Origin: Pseudomonadota bacterium
GTDB lineage: Bacteria > Pseudomonadota > Alphaproteobacteria > Dongiales > Dongiaceae
Length of the DNA: 64,000 nt
Direction of reading: 5' to 3'
Assembly (NCBI GenBank): GCA_021792365.1
Contig: JAJYUT010000002.1
Coordinates: forward strand, 826,313-890,312
Numbering within the stretch: the stretch's first letter is position 1; each line of letters starts with the position of its first letter. The position numbers and the translations under genes were made by a program. A model generated the notes under the pieces. That model saw only the letters and a list, made by a program, of their open reading frames with translations. It had not been told where the DNA came from and ran no database searches. Below are positions 1 through 8,163 of the stretch, in pieces.

Positions 1-114
1 CGGGAAAGCCCGGAGGCGTTCCTCGACCGAGTTGAGCTTCGCCGCATCTGGATATTCCGGCACCTGCGCAACCGGCTTGGCCCGCCAGCTATCCGGCGCC
101 CATTTCGCGTTCAT
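1..114 (-). CDS. aroG: Class II DAHP synthase, N-terminal fragment
   Basis: This is the first 38 codons of 3-deoxy-7-phosphoheptulonate synthase, which joins phosphoenolpyruvate and erythrose 4-phosphate in the first step of the shikimate pathway. The reverse strand reads [20 protein letters not shown] just after the start, the typical opening of the class II (plant-like) enzyme used by Alphaproteobacteria. The gene runs off the left edge. An in-frame ATG at 138 is possible but lies one base after GGAGG; the ATG at 114 has AGGG six bases upstream and is preferred. The call rests only on the N-terminus. Confidence 0.8.
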   Translation of the reverse strand, partial: MNAKWAPDSWRAKPVAQVPEYPDAAKLNSVEERLRAFP

Positions 115-309
115 GGTCGTCCCTGTCTGCTCGCTCATCCCTCCATGGGAAAGCACCATTTCCCGGAGCTTGTCCAGGCGGCGTTTCCGCATGGCCGGCA
201 AGCTAACATGGAGGGGCGGCGGCAACAATCCTCAAACATGCCGCAAAATCAACTAAGTAGGCTGGGATTTTCGATGGTAGCGAGAGGGTGCTTTCGATCG
301 AAAGCTGGC

Positions 310-726
310 CTATTGCGCCAGGGTGAACTCGCGCTTCCAGGCCTCGTTGATGAAGAGCACGACGCAGCCGCCGCTGCGGCCGGCGTAGCCGCGGCAGCGC
401 TGCTCGGCCAGCTTGGCCGCCAGTTGGCCGGACGGGATCGAGACGACGCCGTCCTGCAGACTATAGTCGTCGCAATTCTTCCACAGCCGGGACTGGCAGA
501 CGTAATAGGCGGCGGTTTGGCCATCGCGCGAGATCGCGAGGGCGCCAAAGCGGCCGGACACCTTGCTCAGGTATTCGCCGATCACCCTGCTGGCTTCCGG
601 TCCCACCACGATGCGCTCCTCCGGCTGGATGCCGGTTTCAGCGGCCGGCACGGTGGACGTCCAGGCGCCCAGCGCCAAGCCCGTGACGGCAACCGCCAAC
701 AGGGCCTTCTTCAATCCCGCGAACAT
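310..726 (-). CDS. Exported small protein of unknown function with four cysteines
   Basis: The 138-residue product starts with a clear Sec signal peptide (Lys-Lys, then a hydrophobic run, then a VPAAE cleavage region near residue 29). The mature part of about 110 residues has four cysteines (in YVCQS, KNCDD, QRCRG and GGCVV), which suggests two disulphides in the periplasm, and a Gly-rich RGYAGRSGGC stretch. I do not recognise the family. It lies alone between aroG and modE and is transcribed toward aroG's start, so it shares no obvious operon. The coding frame is supported by the signal peptide and the conserved-looking Cys pattern. Confidence 0.65.
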   Translation of the reverse strand: MFAGLKKALLAVAVTGLALGAWTSTVPAAETGIQPEERIVVGPEASRVIGEYLSKVSGRFGALAISRDGQTAAYYVCQSRLWKNCDDYSLQDGVVSIPSGQLAAKLAEQRCRGYAGRSGGCVVLFINEAWKREFTLAQ

Positions 727-951
727 GAAACTCCTCCGAAAGAAGCGCGCAGCGCATCAGTATTTCGGCCCCCGGCCGGAGGAATGCAAGACGCGCGCTG
801 CCGGGCTGTGATGCCATTCACAGGCCCACGGACGCCGAATTCGCACTGCTGACTGTCATCGAGCACGCGAAGACGGCAGGCCGCCGCTCTCTGGCGCGCA
901 GCGCGCCGCCGCCGTTTGATCGCCTACCGGCCCGCGCTATGGTGGGGCGGC

Positions 952-1314
952 ATGAAACCGAAGCACTCCAATCCCGGCGCGCGGCTGCGGGTCGTTCTGG
1001 GGCCGGGCATCGCCCTGGGTCCCGGCAAGGCCGACCTTCTGGAAGCGATCGCGGCAACGGGCTCGATCTCCGCCGCCGGGCGCAAGCTCAAGATGAGCTA
1101 CCGGCGCGCCTGGCTGCTGGTGGAGGAGTTGAACGGTTCGTTCCAGGGCGCCCTGGTCGCTGCGGACAAGGGCGGCGCCCATGGCGGCGGCGCGCGACTG
1201 ACAGATCTGGGAGCGCGGGTGCTGCGTCATTTCCGTAGCATGGAGCGCAAGGCGCAAAAGGCCATCGCGGCGGACCTCACCGCGCTCACCACCGTCGCCA
1301 GACCGAGGAAGTAG
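952..1314 (+). CDS. modE: ModE-type molybdenum regulator, DNA-binding domain only
   Basis: The 120-residue protein is a single winged helix-turn-helix of the ModE/LysR type: it has LLEAIAATGSISAAGRKLKM followed by SYRRAWLLVEELN, the signature of the ModE N-terminal domain, and ends in a dimerisation-type helix. The two C-terminal Mop domains that bind molybdate in the long E. coli protein are absent, so how it senses molybdate is open. It faces modC tail to tail, nine bases apart. A TTG at 916 would add 12 unlikely residues; the ATG at 952 follows a GGTGGGG stretch. A likely target is the palindrome at 3962-3987. Confidence 0.8.
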   Translation: MKPKHSNPGARLRVVLGPGIALGPGKADLLEAIAATGSISAAGRKLKMSYRRAWLLVEELNGSFQGALVAADKGGAHGGGARLTDLGARVLRHFRSMERKAQKAIAADLTALTTVARPRK

Positions 1315-1323
1315 CGCCAGCCT

Positions 1324-2433
1324 CTACGTCAGGCTGACGCCCTTGAGCCCATGCGGCGTGCCGATGTCGCTCTTCGCCAACGCGACCGACTTCAGCACGG
1401 CGTGCGCCGCGACACCTGGCTTGAGGCCGAGGGCGGCGACCGAACGCCGGGTGAGCCGCGCAAGCACCAAGTCGCTGCCGGCCTGCAACTGCACCACCGC
1501 GCCGGGCCCCTCGCCTTCCCTTACCTCGGTCACGACGACCGGCAGGATGTTGAGGGCGGAGAGCCCTTCCGGCCGCGCGCGGGCCAGGATCACGTCCTGC
1601 GCGGGAATGCGCAGCCGCAGCGTAGCCCCGATCGCCGCATCGATCCGCGGCAGGAACAATGTGCCGGCGGAAACCGCCAGCTCGGTCAAGCCGTCCGCAT
1701 GCTGCGCCACGATGCGCGCCTCGATGACGGCGCCCGCCTCGCGCGAGCCGACCATCGGCACCGCCTCCGGGTCTGACAGAAGCTCCGCCGCCGGCCCGGC
1801 GCGCAGGACCCGGCCCTCCCGCAGCACGACCATGTGCTGGGCGAGCCGCGCCACCTCCGTGACCGAATGGCTGACATAGAGGATCGGCACGCGCGACTGA
1901 TCGCACAGCCGCTCGAGATAAGGGAGTATCTCCGCCTTGCGCGCCTCGTCCAAGGCGGCGAGCGGCTCGTCCATCAGGAGGAGCTTCGGCGCGGCGAGCA
2001 GCGCGCGCCCGATCGCCACGCGCTGCTTCTCGCCGCCCGACAGGTCCGCCGTGCGGCGCGCAAGCAGCGGGCCAAGATCGAGCGCATCGATCACCTCGTC
2101 CAAGCCCGGGCCGTCGAGGCCGCGCGCCCGATGAAGCGCGTAGTCGAGATTGCCGCGCACGCCGAGATGCGGAAACAGCCGCGTGTCCTGGAACACATAG
2201 CCGACGCCACGACGGTGCGGCGGCACGTGCTTGCCTCCGTCCTGCCAGATCTCGGGTCCCATGGCCACACGGCCGCGTGCGCGGCCTTCCAGCCCCGCGA
2301 TCACGCGCAGCAGCGTGCTCTTGCCCGACCCCGACGGGCCGAAGAGGCCAGTCACGCCCGTTAGGGCAAAAGCCTGCGCGACCTGCAGGCTGAAATCGCC
2401 GTGGTTCAGGCGAATGTCGACCGACAGCGCCAT
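1324..2433 (-). CDS. modC: Molybdate ABC transporter, ATP-binding protein
   Basis: The 369-residue ATPase energises molybdate uptake at the inner membrane. It shows Walker A GPSGSGKST near residue 32, the Q-loop GYVFQDTRLFPHL, the signature LSGGEKQRVAIGRAL, Walker B LLLMDEPLAALD and a switch His in YVSHSV. The last 130 residues form the TOBE/Mop region that distinguishes ModC from other importer ATPases and can bind molybdate itself. The length is normal for ModC. It is the last gene of modABC, with three bases between modB's stop and its start, so translation is probably coupled. Confidence 0.95.
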   Translation of the reverse strand: MALSVDIRLNHGDFSLQVAQAFALTGVTGLFGPSGSGKSTLLRVIAGLEGRARGRVAMGPEIWQDGGKHVPPHRRGVGYVFQDTRLFPHLGVRGNLDYALHRARGLDGPGLDEVIDALDLGPLLARRTADLSGGEKQRVAIGRALLAAPKLLLMDEPLAALDEARKAEILPYLERLCDQSRVPILYVSHSVTEVARLAQHMVVLREGRVLRAGPAAELLSDPEAVPMVGSREAGAVIEARIVAQHADGLTELAVSAGTLFLPRIDAAIGATLRLRIPAQDVILARARPEGLSALNILPVVVTEVREGEGPGAVVQLQAGSDLVLARLTRRSVAALGLKPGVAAHAVLKSVALAKSDIGTPHGLKGVSLT

Positions 2434-2436
2434 TGC

Positions 2437-3117
2437 TCAGCCCCCCACATGGATGGGAAAGCGGCGGTTCAAGACATAGACCAGAAGCAGCACGAGGAAC
2501 GAGAACACCAGCAGCCCGGCGGACAGCAGATGCGCCTCCGCGTATCGGATGGTCTCCACATGCTCGTAGATGGCGATAGAGATGACCTTGGTCTGGCCCG
2601 GGATGTTGCCGCCCACCATCAGCACGACGCCGAACTCGCCGATCGTGTGGGCGAAGGTCAGGACGGAGGCGGTCAGGAACCCGCGCCCGGCCAGCGGCGC
2701 CGCCACCGTGACGAACCGGTCCAGGGGCCCGGCGCGCAGCATGGCGGCGGCCTCGAGCGGCGTGCGGCCGACCGTCTCGAAGGCCGCCTGCAATGGCTGG
2801 ACCGTAAAGGGCATTGAATAAAGGGTCGAGGCGACGATCAGGCCGAGGAACGAGAAGGTCAGCGTGGTCCCGGTCACGTCCAGCCAGAATCCGCCGATCG
2901 CGGATCGCGGGCTCAGCAGGATCAGCAGATAGAAGCCCAGAACGGTGGGCGGCAACACCAGGGGCAGAGCCGTGATCGCCTCGATGACGGGCTTCACGCG
3001 GCTGCCAGTATGAGCCAGCCACCACGCGACCGGCGTGCCCAGGACCAGCAGGATCGCTGTCGTGATCGCGGCCAGTTGAAGCGTGAGCCAAAGCGGACCG
3101 AGATCGGGCAGCGCCAT
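2437..3117 (-). CDS. modB: Molybdate ABC transporter, permease
   Basis: This 226-residue integral membrane protein forms the molybdate channel. It has about five hydrophobic segments and the EAA loop (EAAAMLRAGPLDRFVTVAAP) through which permeases contact ModC, with the usual G between residues. The ending NRRFPIHVGG resembles other ModB proteins. It starts three bases after modA's stop codon and is followed closely by modC, so the three genes form one transcript. Confidence 0.94.
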   Translation of the reverse strand: MALPDLGPLWLTLQLAAITTAILLVLGTPVAWWLAHTGSRVKPVIEAITALPLVLPPTVLGFYLLILLSPRSAIGGFWLDVTGTTLTFSFLGLIVASTLYSMPFTVQPLQAAFETVGRTPLEAAAMLRAGPLDRFVTVAAPLAGRGFLTASVLTFAHTIGEFGVVLMVGGNIPGQTKVISIAIYEHVETIRYAEAHLLSAGLLVFSFLVLLLVYVLNRRFPIHVGG

Positions 3118-3120
3118 GCG

Positions 3121-3882
3121 TTACTCGGTTCCGTAGCCGAACGCGGCGATGATGGCCTTGGCCTCGTCGCCCTTCAGATACTCGAGGAACGCGATCGCGG
3201 ACTTATTGCTTTCGCCAGCCTTGAGCAGGACGGCGTCCTGCCTGATCGGCGTGAACATGTCCTGTGGGACGTCGTAGCGCGATCCCTTCGGCGTGCCGCC
3301 CGCACGCTCGATGGCCGATGTGGCGATGAATCCCATCTGTGCCGCCCCGCTATCGACCATGGAAAAGGTCTGGCCGATATTCTCCCCCATCACGATCTTT
3401 GGCTGGATGGTGTCCCACAGGCCCATCGCCGTCAACGCCTCGCGCGCCGCCACGCCATAGGGCGCGAGATCGGGATTGGCAATCGCGACATGCAGCGTGT
3501 CCGGCGCGGCGAGTGCGGCTTTGGGATCGTCGCCGATGCGCTCCGCATCCGGGCTCCATAAGGAGAGCCTCCCCACCGCATAGGTGAATCGCGTGCCCGC
3601 CACGGCGTTGCCTTCCTCTTCCAGCCTGGCCGGCGTCTGCGCGTCGGCGGAAAGGAGCACCGCGAACGGCGCACCCTCGCTGATCTGGGCATAGAGCTTG
3701 CCGGTGGCGCCGGTCGTCACCTGGAGCGTGTGGCCGGTATCCTGCGTGAACTGCTTGCCGATCGCCTCGATTGCGCCGGCGAAATTCGCCGCAACCGCGA
3801 TCAGGGCTTCGTCCGCCCGCGCGGAGCCCGTGGCGATCAGCAAAAGTGCCGCGAGCGCCAGACTATGAAGGCTGTGCTTCAT
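3121..3882 (-). CDS. modA: Molybdate ABC transporter, periplasmic binding protein
   Basis: The 253-residue product has a Sec signal peptide ending at SARADE and then the ModA fold: VAANFAGAIEAIGKQF near the N-terminus, TGATGKLYAQISEGAPFAVL with the Ser/Thr positions that ligate the oxyanion, and LADPDLAP-type text (IANPDLAPYG) in the middle. It captures molybdate or tungstate in the periplasm and delivers it to ModB. It is first in modABC. The perfect 26-bp inverted repeat 80 bases upstream is the expected place for ModE repression. Confidence 0.94.
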   Translation of the reverse strand: MKHSLHSLALAALLLIATGSARADEALIAVAANFAGAIEAIGKQFTQDTGHTLQVTTGATGKLYAQISEGAPFAVLLSADAQTPARLEEEGNAVAGTRFTYAVGRLSLWSPDAERIGDDPKAALAAPDTLHVAIANPDLAPYGVAAREALTAMGLWDTIQPKIVMGENIGQTFSMVDSGAAQMGFIATSAIERAGGTPKGSRYDVPQDMFTPIRQDAVLLKAGESNKSAIAFLEYLKGDEAKAIIAAFGYGTE

Positions 3883-3961
3883 TCCGGTTCTTCCAAGACG
3901 GCATATCCGATGCGTTGTATCCGATTGTATGTATCAAGCAGAGGCGAGGCGCGGTTGGCAA

Positions 3962-3987
3962 GCGATATATTCACCTAGATATATCGC
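3962..3987. promoter_or_regulatory. Perfect inverted repeat, probable ModE operator
   Basis: GCGATATAT and ATATATCGC form a perfect 9-bp inverted repeat with an 8-bp spacer. The TATAT/ATATA cores and outer CG resemble the known ModE site of other proteobacteria. It lies 80 bases upstream of modA and 86 bases upstream of the divergent RidA-family gene, so it could affect both. A modE gene sits at the far end of the same operon. The assignment to ModE is inference from motif likeness and context. Confidence 0.65.
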
Positions 3988-4072
3988 GTTTCCGCCGGGC
4001 GCGGGCTGGACAAGAGGCGTCCGGGCCGATCAAGCTTCGGCAGCGGAGATCAGAGCCAGGGAGATCAGCATC

Positions 4073-4558
4073 ATGTCGCGCACGCAAGCCAGGCTGACCG
4101 AGCTCGGCATCGCCCTGCCGCCGCCGATGCAGGTGCCGGGCGGAATGGCTTTGCCCTTCCCATGGGTCAATGTGCGCGGCGAGCGCGTCGTCATCTCCGG
4201 CCACGGCCCGCAGAACCCCGACGGGTCGCTCGCGGGTCCGTTCGGAAAGGTGGGCGCCGATGTCACTCTGGATGAGGCGCAGGAGATCGCACGCAAGGTC
4301 GGCCTGTCGATCCTCGGCAGCCTGCAGCGCGAGCTCGGCGACCTCGATCGTATCGGCGGCTGGGTGCGAGTGTTCGGAATGGTCAACAGCACACCGGGAT
4401 TCGATCGCCATCCGGCGGTGATCAACGGCTTCTCGGACCTGATCCTGGCAGTCTTCGGGTTGGAAACCGGCCGGCATGCGCGCTCCGCGATCGGCGTTGC
4501 TGGCTTGCCGTTCGACATCGCGGTCGAAATCGAGGCGGAGGTAGTGCTCGTGCGCTAG
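4073..4558 (+). CDS. RidA/YjgF-family protein
   Basis: The 161-residue product belongs to the RidA (YjgF/YER057c/UK114) superfamily: the core has VISGHGPQNPDGSLAGPFGK and ends in VEIEAEVVLVR, both typical positions. It matches the longer subgroup with a LGIALPPPMQVPGG-like opening. RidA proteins hydrolyse reactive enamine/imine intermediates, but this subgroup often lacks the arginine needed for that, so no activity is assigned. The start at 4073 follows an AGGGAG; an upstream reading to 3929 would run across the ModE palindrome and is rejected. It diverges from modA, and a terminator follows. Confidence 0.85.
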   Translation: MSRTQARLTELGIALPPPMQVPGGMALPFPWVNVRGERVVISGHGPQNPDGSLAGPFGKVGADVTLDEAQEIARKVGLSILGSLQRELGDLDRIGGWVRVFGMVNSTPGFDRHPAVINGFSDLILAVFGLETGRHARSAIGVAGLPFDIAVEIEAEVVLVR

Positions 4559-4624
4559 CCAGCCGCTGCGGACCCGAACGCGCGCGCGAACTCACGGCCA
4601 GACAGTTAAAGCCCCGCCCAAACT

Positions 4625-4650
4625 CCGTCAGTAATCTTGACGGTTTTGTT
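4625..4650 (+). terminator. Rho-independent terminator after the RidA-family gene
   Basis: CCGTCA and TGACGG pair across a 7-base loop and are followed at once by TTTTGTT. It lies 67 bases after the stop at 4558 and is oriented to end that transcript. Confidence 0.65.
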
Positions 4651-4948
4651 AAGGCTCGTCCCCACGACTACACGAGAAGGTTGCCGCTCAACCGCCTTGT
4701 GACGGACGCAAGTCCCACGGGCACACGCTTTTGCGTAGCACTGTCGATTCACGAGATTCAGCCTTGCCTCAACGTGCGGTAGTTAGTACAAACGGAATGC
4801 CTGTCAAAATGCTGCACACCGCGCATGCTTGGGGTCGCGGTGCTGTATTCCAAGCCTTGGGGGCCAACTTCGCTGGCGCATCTCATTTCAGCGGGAAGTT
4901 GGTAATTGCTTGAGTGCCCGAACGGCGCAAAAAGCCGGATCGGTGCGG
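4651..4948. other. Gene-free leader of the LuxR gene
   Basis: About 300 bases between the terminator and the LuxR-type gene. No conserved protein, tRNA or strong repeat was found. Base composition is somewhat less GC-rich than the flanking genes, as expected for a promoter region. The regulator's promoter is presumably here but I could not identify boxes with confidence. Confidence 0.4.
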
Positions 4949-6160
4949 ATGCGTCAGTGCAGCGATGGGTGTCTGATGCCTGACAATAGATCCGCGGACG
5001 TTGCCGGGGAATTGCGGACACAACGCGCGACGGGCGATCCGTTGCGCGATGCGCCGGCGATTGAGTTCGGCTGGGTTCGCGACCTTTATGATGTCGCCGG
5101 CGTGCCGGAGAGTTGGCAACGCTTCCTTGCGCGCGTCTGCGAGCTGCTTGACGCGCCCGTTGCCGCGATCGCCATGCGCCTCGCGGGCAGGGAGGGCAAT
5201 CGCCTCCGTGCGCTCTACGTGGATGACGCGCCCGGGGCCTTCCGAACCGCGGATCAGCGCGGTCAGCGGGCCAACGAGCGCAATGGTCCGCCGTACGTGC
5301 TGCCCGTCATCACCTGCGATCGCCTGGCATCCACGCCGGTCTTCTCCGTCAGCCTCGAACGGCAGGATCCCGACTGCCTGTTCAAGCGGCTCGGCGTGCG
5401 CCACCTGACGGTCGCCCGCGGGATGGAAGCCGGTGACAAGCTCTCGTTCATTGCGGTCGGGCGAACCGCCGGCCAGCCGGCATTCGCCTCATCCGATATC
5501 GGCTTGCTCCAATCCGTCCTGCCCCACTTCCAGCGCGCGATCCAGCTTGCCGACATGCTCGATCAACTCAAGGCGAGCGTCGCGGCTTCGGCGGCGGTGC
5601 TCGACATGATCGCGGTCGGCGTTGTCATCTTCGACGAATACGGCGAGCGCGCGCTGACGAACGAGGCGGCGCGCAGGATATTCGATGGCGATGCCGCGAT
5701 CCTGCGCCATCTCTCCACGGAGGTGATGCGCGACGCCTCGCGCGGCGCGAACGACCACGCCCCGGAAGCGCGCGTCCTCAATCTGTCCGGCCAGGGACAG
5801 CCGCTCCTCGCGGTCATCTGGGATTCCGCTGATGAGTGCCTGTACCAGCGGCACAAGCTGGCGTTCCTCATCGATCCCGCACTGGCGCATAACATCAGCA
5901 TCGACCAGGGCGCGCTGCAACGCCTGTACGGCTTGACGTCTACGGAGGCGCGCGTCGCCGCCTTGCTCGCGAAGGGAGGCAGCGTCGCGGAAATCGCCGA
6001 TCGACTGGGGAATACGGCGTACACGATCCGTACGCATTTGCGGCACATCTTCGAGAAGACCGGCACGGCGCGGCAGGTGGATCTGGTGCATCTCCTGCTG
6101 CGCTCGCTCGTGGCGCTGCAGATACCTGCCATGCAGCGTCACGGCGAGCTGCGCGCATGA
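4949..6160 (+). CDS. LuxR-family transcription regulator with N-terminal sensory region
   Basis: The 403-residue product ends in a LuxR/GerE helix-turn-helix: GLTSTEARVAALLAKGGSV, then IADRLGNTAYTIRTHLRHIF and a final EKTGTARQVDLVHLL. The first 320 residues look like PAS/GAF-type sensing modules, including AVLDMIAVGVVIFDEYGER and LTNEAARRIF. There is no receiver domain, so the input is probably a small ligand or redox cue. The start is uncertain: ATG 4949 and ATG 4976 both have weak ribosome sites. The gene lies upstream of the fibre-like locus at 7078-10959 and is its most likely nearby regulator, which is inference from position only. Confidence 0.8.
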   Translation: MRQCSDGCLMPDNRSADVAGELRTQRATGDPLRDAPAIEFGWVRDLYDVAGVPESWQRFLARVCELLDAPVAAIAMRLAGREGNRLRALYVDDAPGAFRTADQRGQRANERNGPPYVLPVITCDRLASTPVFSVSLERQDPDCLFKRLGVRHLTVARGMEAGDKLSFIAVGRTAGQPAFASSDIGLLQSVLPHFQRAIQLADMLDQLKASVAASAAVLDMIAVGVVIFDEYGERALTNEAARRIFDGDAAILRHLSTEVMRDASRGANDHAPEARVLNLSGQGQPLLAVIWDSADECLYQRHKLAFLIDPALAHNISIDQGALQRLYGLTSTEARVAALLAKGGSVAEIADRLGNTAYTIRTHLRHIFEKTGTARQVDLVHLLLRSLVALQIPAMQRHGELRA

Positions 6161-6171
6161 CCAAGCAGGCG

Positions 6172-6750
6172 CTATTGCGGCGGCTTCCAGGAGTTGACGA
6201 AGGTCGTGGCTTGGTTCCGCAGATTGGGATCGATCTTCGCGCCGATGCGATCGCGCGCGGCGGCGGCATCGGCATCGTCCTGCTTGGCCGCCAGGCTGTA
6301 CCAGAGATAGGCCTGCAGAAGGTCGTTCGGGACGCCCTTACCGGCCTCATAGAGCGCGCCGAGATTGTACTGCGCGTCCGATAGGCCGTGCTTCGCCGCG
6401 ATCGCGTAATTGTGCGCGGCCTGCTCGTAGTTCCGCGGCATGCCCTGTCCCAACTCGTACATCCCGCCGAGATTGTTGATGGCGCCGAGATGTCCCTGGC
6501 TCGCCGCCTTCTCGAACCAGCTGCGGGCGGCGGCGAAGTCAACGGCCACGCCAAGCCCGTTGGCATATATGAGCCCCAGATTGTTCATCGCGCTCGAATT
6601 GCCCTCTTCCGCCAGTGCGAGAAACCCTTTCAAGGCGGTCGCGTAGTCGCCGCCGTGATAGGCGCTGTAGGGATCGTCCGTGCGCGCACCATGCGCATGG
6701 CCGAAGAACACAAGGCAGAAGACAAGCAGAATGGCCATAAGCCGTCGCAT
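6172..6750 (-). CDS. Exported Sel1-repeat (TPR-like) protein
   Basis: A signal peptide (hydrophobic LMAILLVFCLVFFGHAHGA) is followed by four or five Sel1 repeats of about 36 residues, each with the A(M/I)NNLG or AQYNLGALYEAGKGV pattern. Such repeats form helical solenoids that hold protein partners in the periplasm. The 192-residue protein has no catalytic motif. It runs opposite to, and ends next to, the LuxR gene, and diverges from the exported-protein cluster that starts at 7078. A perfect 16-bp palindrome lies 11 bases upstream of its start. Confidence 0.85.
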   Translation of the reverse strand: MRRLMAILLVFCLVFFGHAHGARTDDPYSAYHGGDYATALKGFLALAEEGNSSAMNNLGLIYANGLGVAVDFAAARSWFEKAASQGHLGAINNLGGMYELGQGMPRNYEQAAHNYAIAAKHGLSDAQYNLGALYEAGKGVPNDLLQAYLWYSLAAKQDDADAAAARDRIGAKIDPNLRNQATTFVNSWKPPQ

Positions 6751-7077
6751 ATTCCCCTCCCTTATCGCGCGATAAGCTCGCGCACGTCGTGGTCATCAAA
6801 CTTGCATTGCGGGGTCATCGGCCCATCTGACGTTCTGTAATATCGCTTCGTCATCGGGTGCAGCTTCGATCTTTTAGTGCTTTGCCGCCACATGCAAGAA
6901 AACTATCAATCAAAACTTTCTTCATCTCACTCGTTTGAGTGACGACATGGGGCGCTCACCGGGCGTTTAATTTCCGCGTGGCTGGATAGAGCAAGACACT
7001 GCCGAGGTCGGCAGGGGGCCACGACCACCGACCAGGTGTCGCGTCGGTCAACGAAACCAAAACATAGGAGAGCAGAC
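6751..7077. promoter_or_regulatory. Divergent promoter region with two palindromes
   Basis: This 327-base gap separates the Sel1-repeat gene from the first gene of the fibre-like locus. CTTATCGCGCGATAAG at 6761-6776 is a perfect 16-bp palindrome just upstream of the Sel1 gene. TCACTC-GTTT-GAGTGA at 6927-6942 is a second inverted repeat. The stretch 6840-6925 is relatively AT-rich. These are good candidates for operators of a dimeric regulator, but no protein can be named. Confidence 0.45.
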
Positions 7078-7458
7078 ATGAAGAAGCTCTTGATTGGCGT
7101 TTCCGCTCTCGCGCTCGGCCTGACGGCTGCGTCCGGCGCGTGGGCCAACCCGAAGAACACGTTCTCAGACGGCAATACCCAGACGGTGAACAGCATCGCG
7201 GTCGCCGGCATCGGCGCCGCGTTCAGCGAATCCTTCAACGTCAACAACGAGGCCGTGTCGGTCCAGACGCTCGTCGGCGTGGCCGTCGGCGCGACGCTGG
7301 ACGTGGACCTGGTTCCGGTGTTCTCCGGCAACGCGACCAACGGGGCCGTCACCAACAACCATGGCATCGCCATGGGCGGTCTGGCGAACTCCGGCAACGC
7401 GGCCGTGCAGCAGCAAGCGGTGTCGCTGTCGGCGGTCGGGTCCGTGAGCATTCAGTAA
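7078..7458 (+). CDS. Small exported Asn/Val/Ala-rich protein, candidate fibre subunit
   Basis: The 126-residue product has a textbook signal peptide (MKKLLIGVSALALGLTAASG, cleavage after AWA). The mature part has no Cys, is rich in Asn, Val, Ala, Ser and Gly, and alternates polar and hydrophobic residues (for example NNEAVSVQTLVGVAVGATLD), as in beta-fibre proteins. It contains NGAVTNNHGIAMGG, which matches GGISNNHGMTNI in the gene at 7702. The start has AGGAG eight bases upstream. It opens a five-gene same-strand run with an exported C39 peptidase and a coiled-coil/barrel porin. I do not recognise a named family. Confidence 0.75.
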   Translation: MKKLLIGVSALALGLTAASGAWANPKNTFSDGNTQTVNSIAVAGIGAAFSESFNVNNEAVSVQTLVGVAVGATLDVDLVPVFSGNATNGAVTNNHGIAMGGLANSGNAAVQQQAVSLSAVGSVSIQ

Positions 7459-7701
7459 CCGTCAACTCCGCCTCAGAAACGTAGCAAAGAACAGGCAGGT
7501 TGAGGGCAAGCGAGGGCCGGCGTCACACCGGGAAAAGACCAGCACTCCATAGAAATAGCGGCAGATGAGACAGGTCGCTGCCGATAGGAAGTTGGTTGTG
7601 CTTCCGCATGATCCGCCGCACATCCCCCAAAGTGCGATGGATCGTGGGGAGCACCGGAAAGTCTGGCGCCGGCCGCTCCTCCCATTTTCAGCGAGGGCGT
7701 T

Positions 7702-8151
7702 ATGATCAGGACCATTCACGATTTCACCCTCCGAACGGCGGTGGCACCGTCGGCCGGCTCGTGCCGGAGCCCCGCATGGCGCGCGGTGCTTCTGGCCGGT
7801 GCTGCGGGCATTGCCTTGGCCATGGCCGCAGGCGCTGATCCGGCGCTGGCTGAGGATAGCCTCGGCGCCCCCATTGCGGTCGAGGACCTCGCGGAGGTCC
7901 GCGGCGGGGCGACCGGCCAGGACGTTCACGTCAACTCTCACAATACGACGAACACCGCCACCTCGACGCCGACGACGACCGCCACCAACCAGGACAACGA
8001 GATCACCGTCGGAGGCGACATGCCTTCGGGGAACTTCATCATCCATGCGGGCGGGATCAGCAACAATCACGGCATGACGAACATCGTCTCGAACACCGCG
8101 CCCCAATCCAACGTCCAGGGCATCATGAGTATGAGCGTGGTCCTGCATTGA
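7702..8151 (+). CDS. Exported protein with double-glycine leader motif, candidate fibre subunit
   Basis: The 149-residue product has a long Arg-containing N-region and a hydrophobic signal core ending at DPALAED near residue 50. It is followed by IAVEDLAEVRGG, a double-glycine motif at residues 68-69 like that cut by C39 peptidases. The 80-residue tail is very rich in Asn and Thr (HNTTNTATSTPTTTATNQDN) and has the NNHG segment shared with the 7078 product. The next gene, 13 bases away, encodes an exported C39 peptidase, so cleavage after Gly69 in the periplasm is the simplest proposal. The AGGG upstream supports the start. The function is inferred. Confidence 0.7.
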   Translation: MIRTIHDFTLRTAVAPSAGSCRSPAWRAVLLAGAAGIALAMAAGADPALAEDSLGAPIAVEDLAEVRGGATGQDVHVNSHNTTNTATSTPTTTATNQDNEITVGGDMPSGNFIIHAGGISNNHGMTNIVSNTAPQSNVQGIMSMSVVLH

Positions 8152-8163
8152 GCGAGCTGTCCG

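Noticed and set aside
32-256. Plus-strand frame at the left edge
   Set aside because: The minus strand encodes the conserved N-terminus of class II DAHP synthase in the same bases.
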